A stretch of 43,236 bases of DNA from CAYZXU01 sp964482535 (GTDB lineage: Bacteria; Desulfobacterota; Desulfobacteria; Desulfobacterales; BuS5): the NCBI GenBank assembly GCA_964482535.1, contig CAYZXU010000005.1:1-43236 (forward strand). The letters run 5' to 3'. Of this stretch, positions 16,261-25,005 are shown piece by piece. The notes beneath the pieces are model-generated. The model ran no database searches and was not told the origin of the DNA. It saw only the letters and a list, made by a program, of their open reading frames with translations. Both the position numbers and the translations under genes were made by a program. Position 1 is the first letter of the stretch. Each line of letters opens with the position of its first letter.

Positions 16261-17433
16261 ATGGCAACCATAAAAGACAAGTGTGCCATAGCCGGAATCG
16301 GCTATACAAAATTTTCAAGAAATTCAGGTGTAACCGTAAAGGCTCTGGCAGTTGAATGCTGCCTGAAGGCTATTAAGGATGCCGGTCTTACAGTTAAAGA
16401 TATTGATGGAATAGCAACATATAACATGGGAGATTCACCATCGCCCTACGCAGTTTCCACAAGCCTTGGTCTGCCGGAACTTCGCTGGAATCTTGAGTAC
16501 CATGCAGGAGCAAACGGTGCAACATCAACCCTGGCAAATGCAGCCGCAGCAATTAATGCAGGGTATGCAAAAAACGTACTTGTATTCAGAGCAATGAACG
16601 GCAGATCAGGACTCAGGCTTGGCGGAACAGGAGAAAGCCTGTACTCAGGTGGATCAGAGCAGTTTTGTGTTCCTTTTGGTTTGACAACATTTCCCCAGGC
16701 TGTGGCAACTGCAGCGAGAAGACATATGATTAAATACGGCACCACAGCCAAGCAGCTTGCAGCCGTTGCAATAACATGCAGGGAAAATGCGATGTTGAAC
16801 GAAAGAGCTGTAATGCGCAAACCTTTGAGCTATGAAGATTATATAAACTCACCCATGATAGTCGATCCTTTCCGCCTTTATGACTGCTGCCAGGAAACAG
16901 ACGGTGGAGTTGCGGTGGTGATAACTTCGGCTGAAAGTGCCAAAGATCTTAAACAGACTCCTGTTTATCTTATGGCGGCAGCAAACGGTGCCGGAGCGCA
17001 GAGCGGTGATTTTTTCGGTAAAACAACTTCATTCTGGCCTGAATGGCCTGAACTCGCTGATACATATGCTATAACAATGGGCAAGCAGTTATTTAAAACA
17101 GCAGGCATAACACCTCAGGATGTTGATGTCGCGGAACTCTATGACTGTTTTACAATAGAACCTATAATGCAGCTTGAAGATTTTGGTTTCTGCAAAAAGG
17201 GTGAGGCCGGAGCTTTTGTTGAAGCAGGAGAGATTAAGCTCGGTGGAAAACTGCCGATAAATACCCATGGCGGACTTTTATCAGAAGGATATATCCACGG
17301 ATTTAATCATGTCCTTGAAGCAGTAGAGCAGTTGAGAGGACAATCCGGCGAGCGCCAGGTTAAAGATGCTGAAATCGCTTTTGTTGCAGGCTATTGCGGA
17401 CCTGTGGCCAATGCAATAATTTTAAGGAGGTAA
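16261..17433 (+). CDS. thiolase-like protein without nucleophilic Cys (Ltp2/aldolase type)
   Basis: The product has 390 residues and a thiolase fold. Where thiolases have the acyl-accepting Cys (about residue 85) the sequence is HAGANGATST, with no Cys. The C-terminal region reads NTHGGLLSEGYIHGFNHVLE, a form seen in lipid-transfer/Ltp2-like members. Ltp2, with a DUF35 partner, is a retro-aldolase in bacterial sterol side-chain degradation. The next gene, 4 bases away, is DUF35, and the ribosome site of that gene overlaps this stop codon. I infer a retro-aldol cleavage (or aldol addition) on a 3-hydroxyacyl-CoA, possibly one with a tertiary alcohol. The reaction is not proven. Confidence 0.82.
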   Translation: MATIKDKCAIAGIGYTKFSRNSGVTVKALAVECCLKAIKDAGLTVKDIDGIATYNMGDSPSPYAVSTSLGLPELRWNLEYHAGANGATSTLANAAAAINAGYAKNVLVFRAMNGRSGLRLGGTGESLYSGGSEQFCVPFGLTTFPQAVATAARRHMIKYGTTAKQLAAVAITCRENAMLNERAVMRKPLSYEDYINSPMIVDPFRLYDCCQETDGGVAVVITSAESAKDLKQTPVYLMAAANGAGAQSGDFFGKTTSFWPEWPELADTYAITMGKQLFKTAGITPQDVDVAELYDCFTIEPIMQLEDFGFCKKGEAGAFVEAGEIKLGGKLPINTHGGLLSEGYIHGFNHVLEAVEQLRGQSGERQVKDAEIAFVAGYCGPVANAIILRR

Positions 17434-17437
17434 TAAA

Positions 17438-17863
17438 ATGAATACTGCTGCATATGAAAAACCACTTCCCGTAGCCGATATTGACACTAAAGATTTTTGG
17501 GCGGGCTGCAAAGAGCATAAGCTTATAGTACCCAAATGCGCTGAATGCGGGAGATATGTTTTCCCTCCAGGCCCAATGTGCCCGGAATGTCAGAGTACAA
17601 AATTTGAAAATGAAGAAGTAGAAGGAAAAGGGGTGGTTTATAACTGGATTATTGTTAACTATTCTCCTCATCCTGAATTTGCAGGGGATGTTCCCTATGC
17701 TGTTATATGGGTTGAACTTGATGCACCTAAAAGAATTATCCTGTGCGGTAATATCAAAGAGTGCAAAAATGAAGATCTTTATGCCGGAATGCCTGTTGAG
17801 GTCGTTTTTGATGATGTTACACCAGAAGCAACTCTGCCCCAATGGAAGCCGGTGAAAAAATAA
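17438..17863 (+). CDS. DUF35 zinc-ribbon/OB-fold partner of the Cys-less thiolase-like protein
   Basis: The product has 141 residues. The zinc ribbon has CAECGRYVFPPGPMCPEC (about 34-51), followed by an OB fold with GVVYNWIIVNYSPHPEF and DVPYAVIWVEL. Starting 4 bases after the previous gene, with ribosome site aaggagg, it is almost certainly made in equal amounts with it. In Ltp2-DUF35 complexes the DUF35 subunit contributes to the substrate channel and is needed for activity. It differs clearly from the first DUF35 at 11562, so the two partners are not interchangeable copies. Confidence 0.88.
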   Translation: MNTAAYEKPLPVADIDTKDFWAGCKEHKLIVPKCAECGRYVFPPGPMCPECQSTKFENEEVEGKGVVYNWIIVNYSPHPEFAGDVPYAVIWVELDAPKRIILCGNIKECKNEDLYAGMPVEVVFDDVTPEATLPQWKPVKK

Positions 17864-17911
17864 TTTAACAAAACAGATATATTTTAATGTTTAAATGAAA
17901 GGGTAATAACA

Positions 17912-19327
17912 ATGGTAGGTATAAAATCTTTTAGCGCTTATATTCCCTTTTTTCGTTTAAGTCGAAAAGAAATTGCTCAGTTCTGGAACGGGTTTCCCGG
18001 CAAGGGGGAAAAAGCGGTTGCAAATTTTGATGAAGACAGCATAACAATGGCTGTTGAATCAAGCATGAATTGTATCAGCGGTTTTGATACAGCCCAAATA
18101 GACGAACTATACTTTGCGTCAACATCATCCCCTTACAAGGAAAAACAGGCTTCAGCTCTTATCTCCACAGCTTTAGACTTGCGGAAAGATGTATTCACAG
18201 TGGATCTGGCAGGCTCTCTTCGGAGTGGAATGTCTGCAGTAAAAACTGCGGTTAATTCCATTAAGGCTGGTTCTGCCAATGATGTGCTTGTTTGTGCTTC
18301 CGATATCAGGTTGGGTTTCCCAAAGGGATCCTATGAGATGGATTTTGGTGACGGTGGTGCGGCTCTGCTTCTCGGTAAAGACAAGGTTGTGGCCCAAATA
18401 GTTGACACCTATTCAGTTGCCGATGAGATTAATGATATATGGCGCTCAGACAAAGACACCTTTGTCCTGGCATGGGAAGAACGTTTTGTAAGAGAAAAAG
18501 GTTATTTAAGAGTTCTTGTTGAGACAGCATCTGCAGCCATGAAAAAATTTGGTTTGGAACCCAAGGATATCTCAAAAGCTGTATTATATGCTCCCAATGG
18601 CAAGCTGATCAGCGGCGCTGCACGTAAGCTTGGTTTTGACATGAAAACACAGGTGCAAGATACCCTGTATGCACAAATGGGAAACACCGGCACAGCTCTT
18701 GCTCCAATGCTTCTTGCTGCAGCATTGGAAACAGCCAAACCCGGTGATAAAATTCTCTGGGCAGGTTATGGTGACGGAAGCGATGTTATGCTTTTAGAAG
18801 TAACAGATGAGATAAAAAATTATAAAGTCAAAAGGAGCGTGGAAAAACAGCTTAATGAAAAGAAAATGATAACATATCAAAAATTTCTAAGCTGGCGTGA
18901 GCTTCTCCAATCAGATCCTCCTGCCCGTCCTCCCCTTGAGAAACCATCCGCAGTGTCACTATGGAGAGATTCACGCAAGGGGCTTTCTTTAACAGGCGTT
19001 AAATGTTTAAACTGTGGAACCCCGCAATATCCTTCCCAGAGAGTCTGCTTTAAATGCAAAACAAAGGATCAGTTTGAACGGTACAGATTTGCAGACAAGT
19101 TAGGGAAACTGGTGACATTTTCCCATGACAATCTTGCCCCGAGTCTTGATCCTCCCACAACTGTTGGAGCAGTCGATTATGAAGGAGGGGGAAGGGTTAT
19201 GACTGAAATAACGGACAGGGAAATGGAAGAAATAAAAGTTGATATGTCTGTTAGAATGAGTTTCAGAAGGTTCAGGGTTGTTGGAAGTATTTATGATTAT
19301 TGGTGGAAGGGCACGCCTGTCAGATAG
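17912..19327 (+). CDS. HMG-CoA-synthase-like protein fused to DUF35, catalytic triad altered (copy 1)
   Basis: The product has 471 residues. The first ~320 follow the HMG-CoA synthase/KAS III fold (MVGIKSFSAYIPFFRL at the start, GDGGAALLLG, and KPGDKILWAGYGDGSD). A C-terminal DUF35 with CLNCGTPQYPSQRVCFKC begins near residue 345. By manual alignment the Glu-Cys-His triad is absent: the Glu position is T71 (ASTSSPYKEK), the Cys position is S102 (DLAGSLRSG) and the His position is Y226. The protein therefore probably forms no acyl-Cys intermediate. It is followed by a thiolase, as in the archaeal thiolase/HMG-CoA-synthase/DUF35 complex, where a CoA tunnel is shared. Function is open: a scaffold, a condensing enzyme or a retro-aldolase. 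Confidence 0.82.
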   Translation: MVGIKSFSAYIPFFRLSRKEIAQFWNGFPGKGEKAVANFDEDSITMAVESSMNCISGFDTAQIDELYFASTSSPYKEKQASALISTALDLRKDVFTVDLAGSLRSGMSAVKTAVNSIKAGSANDVLVCASDIRLGFPKGSYEMDFGDGGAALLLGKDKVVAQIVDTYSVADEINDIWRSDKDTFVLAWEERFVREKGYLRVLVETASAAMKKFGLEPKDISKAVLYAPNGKLISGAARKLGFDMKTQVQDTLYAQMGNTGTALAPMLLAAALETAKPGDKILWAGYGDGSDVMLLEVTDEIKNYKVKRSVEKQLNEKKMITYQKFLSWRELLQSDPPARPPLEKPSAVSLWRDSRKGLSLTGVKCLNCGTPQYPSQRVCFKCKTKDQFERYRFADKLGKLVTFSHDNLAPSLDPPTTVGAVDYEGGGRVMTEITDREMEEIKVDMSVRMSFRRFRVVGSIYDYWWKGTPVR

Positions 19328-19360
19328 CATATTAGATATTAAATTATTCGAGGTAATAAT

Positions 19361-20551
19361 ATGGAAAGCATAAAAGATAAAGTTGCAATTATTGGCATGG
19401 GTTGCACAAAATTTGGAGAACTTTGGGACAAGAGCCCGACAGACCTTATAGTAGAGGCTGCCTATGAAGCTTTTGAAGATGCCGGAATTGAGTCCAAAGA
19501 TGTTCAGGCTGCATGGCTTGGAACATACTTTACCGGTTTAACAGGTCAGGTGCTGGCAAAACCCCTGCAACTGGATTATATACCTATAACCAGAGTAGAA
19601 AATATGTGCGCAACAGCTTCTGATGCCCTGCGTAACGGCGCATATGCGGTTGCAGCAGGGGTTGCAGATATAGTTTTGGTTTTGGGGGTTGAAAAACTGA
19701 AAGATAATGGTTTTAGCGGACTCCCTGATTCAGAGATGGTTACCGGAATAAACCTGACTGAAAGCACTTACAGGGCAAGAACACTCACAGGCCCCGGCCA
19801 TTTTGCTCTTCTTGCAACAGCTTATTTTGCAAAATACGGCTTGAGCTTTGAAGAGGGAAGAAAACTTTTAGCCCGCATTGCAGTTAAAAACCATAAAAAC
19901 GGTGCTCTTCATCCCAAGGCTCATTTTCAGAAAGAGATCACCATTGAAACAGCATTAAATGCGCCTATGATAGCCTCTCCCCTGGGGCTTTTTGATTGCT
20001 GCGGTGTCAGTGACGGAGCATCCGCTGCTATTTTGTGCAGGGCTGATATGGCTAAAAATTTCAGACCCGACCCTGTTTTAATCAAGGCCATGCAGATTTG
20101 CGTAGGGCCTGCTGAGGGTTATATAAGCCAGGATTATAAATGGACTCATATTGAAGAAACTTACCGTGCAGGTTTAAAGGCCTATGAAGAAGCAGGAATA
20201 AAAGATCCTGCCAAGGAGATCAGCATGGCAGAGGTTCATGACTGTTTTTCAATAACTGAGCTTGCTATTTATGAAGATCTTCAGTTTTGCGGAAGAGGTG
20301 CGGCAAAAGAGTATATTGAAAGCGGTTTTTTTGATTTAGACGGTGAACTTCCAGTTAATACTGACGGAGGATTAAAATGCTTTGGTCATCCCATAGGAGC
20401 CAGCGGGCTTCGCATGATGTATGAAGTTTATAAACAGATGCAGGGAAAGGCAGGGCCAAGACAGATCAAGAATCCATCTTTGGGTCTTTCACATAATCTT
20501 GGAGGGACACCAGGCTCTTCAACAATCAGTGTGCTTATAGCCGGCAATTAA
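19361..20551 (+). CDS. SCP2-type thiolase paired with HMGS-like copy 1
   Basis: The product has 396 residues and, unlike two other thiolase-like proteins of the cluster, a complete set of residues: the nucleophile C83 in VENMCATASDAL, H343 in CFGHPIGASG, and SHNLGG near the end. It should be able to form an acyl-enzyme and cleave a 3-oxoacyl-CoA or make one by condensation. It starts 33 bases after the HMGS-like gene. A close paralog at 28516 follows the second HMGS-like gene. A 74-bp inverted repeat lies after its stop codon. Confidence 0.87.
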   Translation: MESIKDKVAIIGMGCTKFGELWDKSPTDLIVEAAYEAFEDAGIESKDVQAAWLGTYFTGLTGQVLAKPLQLDYIPITRVENMCATASDALRNGAYAVAAGVADIVLVLGVEKLKDNGFSGLPDSEMVTGINLTESTYRARTLTGPGHFALLATAYFAKYGLSFEEGRKLLARIAVKNHKNGALHPKAHFQKEITIETALNAPMIASPLGLFDCCGVSDGASAAILCRADMAKNFRPDPVLIKAMQICVGPAEGYISQDYKWTHIEETYRAGLKAYEEAGIKDPAKEISMAEVHDCFSITELAIYEDLQFCGRGAAKEYIESGFFDLDGELPVNTDGGLKCFGHPIGASGLRMMYEVYKQMQGKAGPRQIKNPSLGLSHNLGGTPGSSTISVLIAGN

Positions 20552-20560
20552 AATTATTTT

Positions 20561-20634
20561 CAGATTATAGGCTGTCACATAAATTATTTTCTTCTACCAT
20601 GGTGCAATGTATTATGTGACAATCTATAAATCTG
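20561..20634. repeat. short inverted-repeat element, copy 3
   Basis: The arms of about 22 bases match imperfectly: cagattataggctgtcacat on the left, and on the right the complement of a sequence ending gtgacaatctataaatctg. The tips are the same as those of the 100-bp elements at 1260 and 36150, but the interior is shorter and different (ttttcttctaccatggtgcaatg). It lies between a thiolase and a crotonase and could also act as a transcript hairpin. Confidence 0.7.
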
Positions 20635-20680
20635 TCAGTTGGTTGCAAAAAAAGTTTTATATAAATAAGGAGATTTTATT

Positions 20681-21460
20681 ATGGATTTGAAGCATATGCT
20701 TTTTGAGGTAAAAGATGGTATTGCATGGCTTCAGTTTAACAGGCCCAAGCAGTTAAATGCTATTAATCCTGATGTAATAGATGACATAGATAAGATCATG
20801 ACTGAATGTGAAGCCAATGATTCTATTAAGGTTATTATTATAAAAGGGAATGAAAAGGCGTTTGCCGCAGGAGCTGATATCAAATATCTGGTTACTGCAG
20901 ATATCAATGAAGCATATAAATTTACAAGTTATGCCATGAACGTTCAGGAACGTTTTGCGGATATTCACAAACCGACTATTGCGGCTCTTTCAGGTTATGT
21001 TTTTGGAGGAGGCTGTGAAATGTCATTGCTGTGCGATTTCAGGATTGCAGCGGATAATTGTCTGATTGGAGTTCCTGAGATAAATATCGGTATAATTCCA
21101 GGAGGCGGCGGCACTCAGAGACTTCCAAGGCTTGTGGGGCTGGGTCCTGCAACCGAGCTTATTATGCTTGGCGAGCCGATTAAGGCTGATAAAGCTGAAA
21201 GAATAGGGCTAGTAAATAAAGTAGTCCCCTTTGACCAGCTTGATGCGGAAGCCGAAGCCCTTGCTAAAAAACTTATGAAAAAATCATCAATGGCCCTGCG
21301 TTCCGCTAAAATCGCTATAAAAAAAGGGATTAATGTCGACCTGAAACACGGTCTTCAGATGGAACAGGATGTGTTTGCGGTGTTGTTCGGCACTCAGGAT
21401 CAAAAAGAGGGTATGGCCGCATTTGTTGAAAAGCGGAAACCTAATTTTCAAGGAAAATAG
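20681..21460 (+). CDS. enoyl-CoA hydratase
   Basis: This crotonase has 259 residues with both catalytic Glu residues: E113 in GGGCEMSLLCD and E133 in VPEINIGIIPGGGGTQRL. The oxyanion segment FAAGADIKYL is present. It should add water across a 2,3-enoyl-CoA. It is followed after 12 bases by a 3-hydroxyacyl-CoA dehydrogenase, giving two successive beta-oxidation steps. It contrasts with the crotonase at 15403, which lacks the second Glu, so the cluster has one conventional and one divergent member. Confidence 0.92.
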   Translation: MDLKHMLFEVKDGIAWLQFNRPKQLNAINPDVIDDIDKIMTECEANDSIKVIIIKGNEKAFAAGADIKYLVTADINEAYKFTSYAMNVQERFADIHKPTIAALSGYVFGGGCEMSLLCDFRIAADNCLIGVPEINIGIIPGGGGTQRLPRLVGLGPATELIMLGEPIKADKAERIGLVNKVVPFDQLDAEAEALAKKLMKKSSMALRSAKIAIKKGINVDLKHGLQMEQDVFAVLFGTQDQKEGMAAFVEKRKPNFQGK

Positions 21461-21472
21461 GAGGAGAGTAAA

Positions 21473-22336
21473 ATGGCTGAATTAAAAAAAGTTGGCGTCC
21501 TTGGCGGCGGCATGATGGGGTGTGAAATAGCCTGGTGTTTTGCAAATATAGGCTGTGATGTTGTCCTTAAAGATATGACCCTGGAATTTGCTGAAAAGGG
21601 TAAAAACAGCCTGGAAAAACCATTGGCCAGGTTGATTAAAAAAGGAAAAATAACAGAAGATGAAAAGGCCGCCGGTCTTGCAAGGATAACTCCTGTTGAT
21701 AATTATGATCTGTTTACAGATGTAGATCTTGTGATTGAAGCAATCTTTGAAGATCTGAAAATCAAGCAGGAAAATTTTAAAGAATTAGATAAAATCTGCA
21801 AGCCCGAGTGCGTTATCGCTACAAATACATCAAGCCTGTCAGTCACCAAGCTTGCAAGCGTAGTGGGACCTGACAGAGTTGACAAGTTTGTGGGAATGCA
21901 TTTTTTCTCGCCTGTTTCAGTAATGCGCCTTGTTGAAGTTGTGGCAGCCCTTGAGACAAGTGATGAAACTATTGAGTTTGCCATAGAATGCTGCAAAAAG
22001 ATAGGCAAAACAGCTATTAAAGTAAAGGATGTTCCGGGATTTGCCTTAAACCGTCTTCTCATGGCCATGAATATTGAGGCCATACGTCTTATAACCGAGA
22101 ATGTTATATCTCCTGAAGACATAGAGGTTGCATGCAGACTCGGCGCAGGTTATCCAATGGGTCCCTTTACTCTGATGGATCTGACAGGTCTTGATCTTAA
22201 CCTCAAGATAGCCGAGATATTCTTTGAGGCTTATGGAGAAAGATATATGCCGCCGCCTCTTTTCAAACAGAAGGTTGATGCAAATCATCTGGGCAGGAAA
22301 ACAGGCAAAGGCTTTTTAAATCACGAAAAAAAATAG
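21473..22336 (+). CDS. 3-hydroxyacyl-CoA dehydrogenase
   Basis: The product has 287 residues. The NAD-binding loop GVLGGGMMG is at about 8-16. The catalytic His/Glu pair is H143 in VGMHFFSPV and E155 in RLVEVV. NTSSLSV and KVKDVPGFALNRLL are conserved family blocks, and the C-terminal helical domain ends ...NHLGRKTGKGFLNHEKK. It would oxidise (S)-3-hydroxyacyl-CoA with NAD+. It lies 12 bases after the enoyl-CoA hydratase, with ribosome site aggagg, and before a strong terminator, so these two genes end one transcription unit. Confidence 0.93.
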   Translation: MAELKKVGVLGGGMMGCEIAWCFANIGCDVVLKDMTLEFAEKGKNSLEKPLARLIKKGKITEDEKAAGLARITPVDNYDLFTDVDLVIEAIFEDLKIKQENFKELDKICKPECVIATNTSSLSVTKLASVVGPDRVDKFVGMHFFSPVSVMRLVEVVAALETSDETIEFAIECCKKIGKTAIKVKDVPGFALNRLLMAMNIEAIRLITENVISPEDIEVACRLGAGYPMGPFTLMDLTGLDLNLKIAEIFFEAYGERYMPPPLFKQKVDANHLGRKTGKGFLNHEKK

Positions 22337-22340
22337 TTTC

Positions 22341-22388
22341 AATTTAATCTGCCGGTCTTTTTAAGGTTCGGCAGATTAAATTTTTTAT
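22341..22388 (+). terminator. intrinsic terminator after the 3-hydroxyacyl-CoA dehydrogenase
   Basis: Perfect 14-base arms (aatttaatctgccg at 22341-22354 and its complement at 22369-22382) are followed by a run of T. This is the clearest terminator inside the cluster. Confidence 0.8.
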
Positions 22389-22415
22389 ATTTTAACATTG
22401 TTGTAAGGAGTGATA

Positions 22416-23738
22416 ATGTATAATGTTTCAGTAGTAAAGTACGAAAAACCATACGAATCACTTGTTGAAGCTGTTGAGTTATGTGGTGGTATTAAGGATC
22501 TTGCCGCTGATTCAAAGGTTGTTATTAAACCGAATCTTGTCTTATGGCATGAAGGGATTAATTTTCCAAAATACGGTGTATTGACAACTGCAAGGCTGAT
22601 TCAGGATATGGTAAAGCTTTTAAGCGACCATGGTGTGATCGATATAACCATTATCGAGGGTGTGGTGGAAGAGAAAAAAAGCAAGGTGTCTCTTCTGGAT
22701 CAGGCAATAAAGGGTCTTGGCCTTGACAAACTGAAAGACCGTTACGGAGTCAAGTTTCAGGATGTTATGAAAAGCCCGTTTACCAAGATACCTTTTAATG
22801 ATAAAAAACTTTTGCTGAATACGGAAATACTTGAGGCAGACGCTGTAATAAATATGCCAGTTCTTAAAACCCATACACAGGCCATGGTTTCTCTGGGGAT
22901 AAAAAACATGAAGGGTATTTTAAATACCTCCACAAGAAAAATATTTCACAGCCCTGAGCCTGATGCAGATCTTGATTTTTATCTTGCAAAATTTCCCGAT
23001 CTTGTTAAACAGTATCTTACTGTAATAGACGGTATATATACTCTGGAGTTAGGGCCTTTATACGCCGGTCTTGCACATAGATCGAATGTTATTGTTGCGT
23101 CAAAAGACCTGATTTCAGCAGATAAAGTTGGCACAAAGGTTCTTGGCATTGATCCTGCCAAAGTTAAATATCTGGCAACAACTGCCAAAGCACACGGCAG
23201 GCCAACAGATTTAAGCGACATTGAAATTAAAGGAAACGTGGATGTCGAAACCGAGTTAAAACCCCATGCATGTGTTCTTGCCCAGAATAAGTCAGGTGAT
23301 CTTCCGGTATTTCTTGAAATGGCAGGAGTTAAAGGTTTAAGATTCTCTCCCCTTGATAATTCCATATGTACATACTGCACTCATCTTTTAAATTATTTGA
23401 CAACGGGAATTTTAACTGCAAAAAATTTAAAAGAAGGCTTTGATAATGTGGAAATTTTATACGGAAAGAGGCATAAGCCCACACCAGGATATAAACATAC
23501 CATACTTGCGGGTCAGTGTCAGGTTAAATTAAACAAGGATAATCCTGACATTAATCACTGTATCCTGATAAAAGGCTGTCCTCCGAACACTGAAGAATTT
23601 ATAAAAGCATATGCAGAGGCGGGGATACAACTTCGGGATAATTTTCTTGAATGGATAGAAACAACTCCTGAAACCGTGCATATGAAACGTTATCTGAAAA
23701 AGCCCCAGTTTGACGATTCGTTTTTTCAGGTTGATTAA
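22416..23738 (+). CDS. DUF362-family protein
   Basis: The product is 440 residues from ATG 22416. A GTG at 22410 is inside the taaggag ribosome site and is rejected. The DUF362 domain covers about 30-260, with VVIKPNLVLWHEG, DAVINMPVLKTHTQAMVSLGIKNMKG and TVIDGIYTLE. The C-terminal part carries Cys residues in ICTYCTHLLNYL, AGQCQV and HCILIKGCPPN, possibly for metal or Fe-S binding, but no regular ferredoxin motif. DUF362 proteins are uncharacterised in most contexts. Its place between terminators and beta-oxidation genes suggests a pathway-specific redox or metal role. That is inference only. Confidence 0.75.
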   Translation: MYNVSVVKYEKPYESLVEAVELCGGIKDLAADSKVVIKPNLVLWHEGINFPKYGVLTTARLIQDMVKLLSDHGVIDITIIEGVVEEKKSKVSLLDQAIKGLGLDKLKDRYGVKFQDVMKSPFTKIPFNDKKLLLNTEILEADAVINMPVLKTHTQAMVSLGIKNMKGILNTSTRKIFHSPEPDADLDFYLAKFPDLVKQYLTVIDGIYTLELGPLYAGLAHRSNVIVASKDLISADKVGTKVLGIDPAKVKYLATTAKAHGRPTDLSDIEIKGNVDVETELKPHACVLAQNKSGDLPVFLEMAGVKGLRFSPLDNSICTYCTHLLNYLTTGILTAKNLKEGFDNVEILYGKRHKPTPGYKHTILAGQCQVKLNKDNPDINHCILIKGCPPNTEEFIKAYAEAGIQLRDNFLEWIETTPETVHMKRYLKKPQFDDSFFQVD

Positions 23739-23792
23739 TATCCGGCATAATTAATAAGTTTTCCCAACATCTCATGAAAAGGATATTAAATA

Positions 23793-24932
23793 ATGGACTT
23801 TGAACTGACTGGCGAGCAAAAGATGCTTCAAAAGACAGCTTATGAGTTTGCTGTTAAGGAATTTGAACCCTTGGCCAAGGAATGTGACAGGGAAGAAAAA
23901 TATCCGGAAAAACTTCTATCCAAGGCGAGTGAAGTTGGGTTTATAGGCTGCTTTTTTCCGGAAGAATACGGGGGAGCCGAATACGGTTTTTTTGAACTTG
24001 CTCTCATAACAGAACAGTTTTGCAGAGTTGATATGGGGCTTGACACGGCAATTATGAGCTCAACATTCGGTTCTGAGAATATTCTTTTTTTCGGGACTAA
24101 AGAGCAGAAAACAAAATATCTGCCGCCAATTGCCGAAGGCAGGGTTATATCAGCCGGTGCTTATACAGAGCCCGATGCAGGGACTGACGTGGTGGGAATG
24201 CAGACAACCGCCGTGAAAGACGGCAATGAGTATGTAATTACAGGTAATAAGATGTTTATTACCAACGGTACGATTTGCGATTTCATGGTTGTTTTATGTG
24301 TGACAAATCCCGAAGAAAAAAAGCCCCATAAAAGGCTCAGCCTGATTCTTGTTGAGTCTGACAGAAAAGGGGTTACGGCAAATAAAATTCACGGCAAGAT
24401 GGGAATAAGGGCAAGCGATACAGCGGAAGTTGTGTTTGATGAGGTGCGTGTTCCATGTGAAAACCTTATTGGCCAGGAAGGCAGGGGGTTTTATCAGGTT
24501 ATGCACTTTTTCGATATTACCAGAACCAGAGTTGCCGCACAGGGAGTTGGAATAGCCCAGGGTGCTTTAGAAAAAGTCATTAAGCATGTTAAACAGAGGC
24601 ACACCTTTGGCAGACCAATATCTTCCAATCAGGCTATCCAGTTTGAAATAGCGGAAATGGCTACCAAGGTTGAGCTTGCCCGGACTTTAACATATAGAGC
24701 TGCATGGATGGTTGACAATAACAAGACCGATATGGCTATAAATGCCATGGCTAAATATTTTGCCGCCGAGACTGCTGTTTTTGTATGCAACAAGGCTTTG
24801 CAGTTTCATGGAGGTTATGGTTATATAGATGAATATGATGTGCAGAGATTCTACCGTGACGCAAAAATACTGGAAATTTATGAAGGAGCCAAAGAGGCTG
24901 AAAAAATGACCATAGCCAGCACCTTGTTTTAA
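23793..24932 (+). CDS. acyl-CoA dehydrogenase, canonical C-terminal base
   Basis: The product has 379 residues with all acyl-CoA dehydrogenase domains (AYTEPDAGTDV, FITNGTICD and FHGGYGYIDEY). The catalytic Glu is in the usual place, E364 in ILEIYEGAKEAE, and helix G has no Glu (ITRTRVAAQ). It thus differs from the isovaleryl-type enzyme at 14071, and the two should have different substrates. The TSxxQ after the Glu is replaced by AKEAE, which is less common. It is followed by a MaoC pair and an SDR, forming a second oxidation set. Confidence 0.9.
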   Translation: MDFELTGEQKMLQKTAYEFAVKEFEPLAKECDREEKYPEKLLSKASEVGFIGCFFPEEYGGAEYGFFELALITEQFCRVDMGLDTAIMSSTFGSENILFFGTKEQKTKYLPPIAEGRVISAGAYTEPDAGTDVVGMQTTAVKDGNEYVITGNKMFITNGTICDFMVVLCVTNPEEKKPHKRLSLILVESDRKGVTANKIHGKMGIRASDTAEVVFDEVRVPCENLIGQEGRGFYQVMHFFDITRTRVAAQGVGIAQGALEKVIKHVKQRHTFGRPISSNQAIQFEIAEMATKVELARTLTYRAAWMVDNNKTDMAINAMAKYFAAETAVFVCNKALQFHGGYGYIDEYDVQRFYRDAKILEIYEGAKEAEKMTIASTLF

Positions 24933-25005
24933 TATCATTGTTTTAATGTTTTTGGTTTTATCAGTATAAAAGTCATATTTGTCAAAATTGCAGGAGGTAA
25001 ATTGA

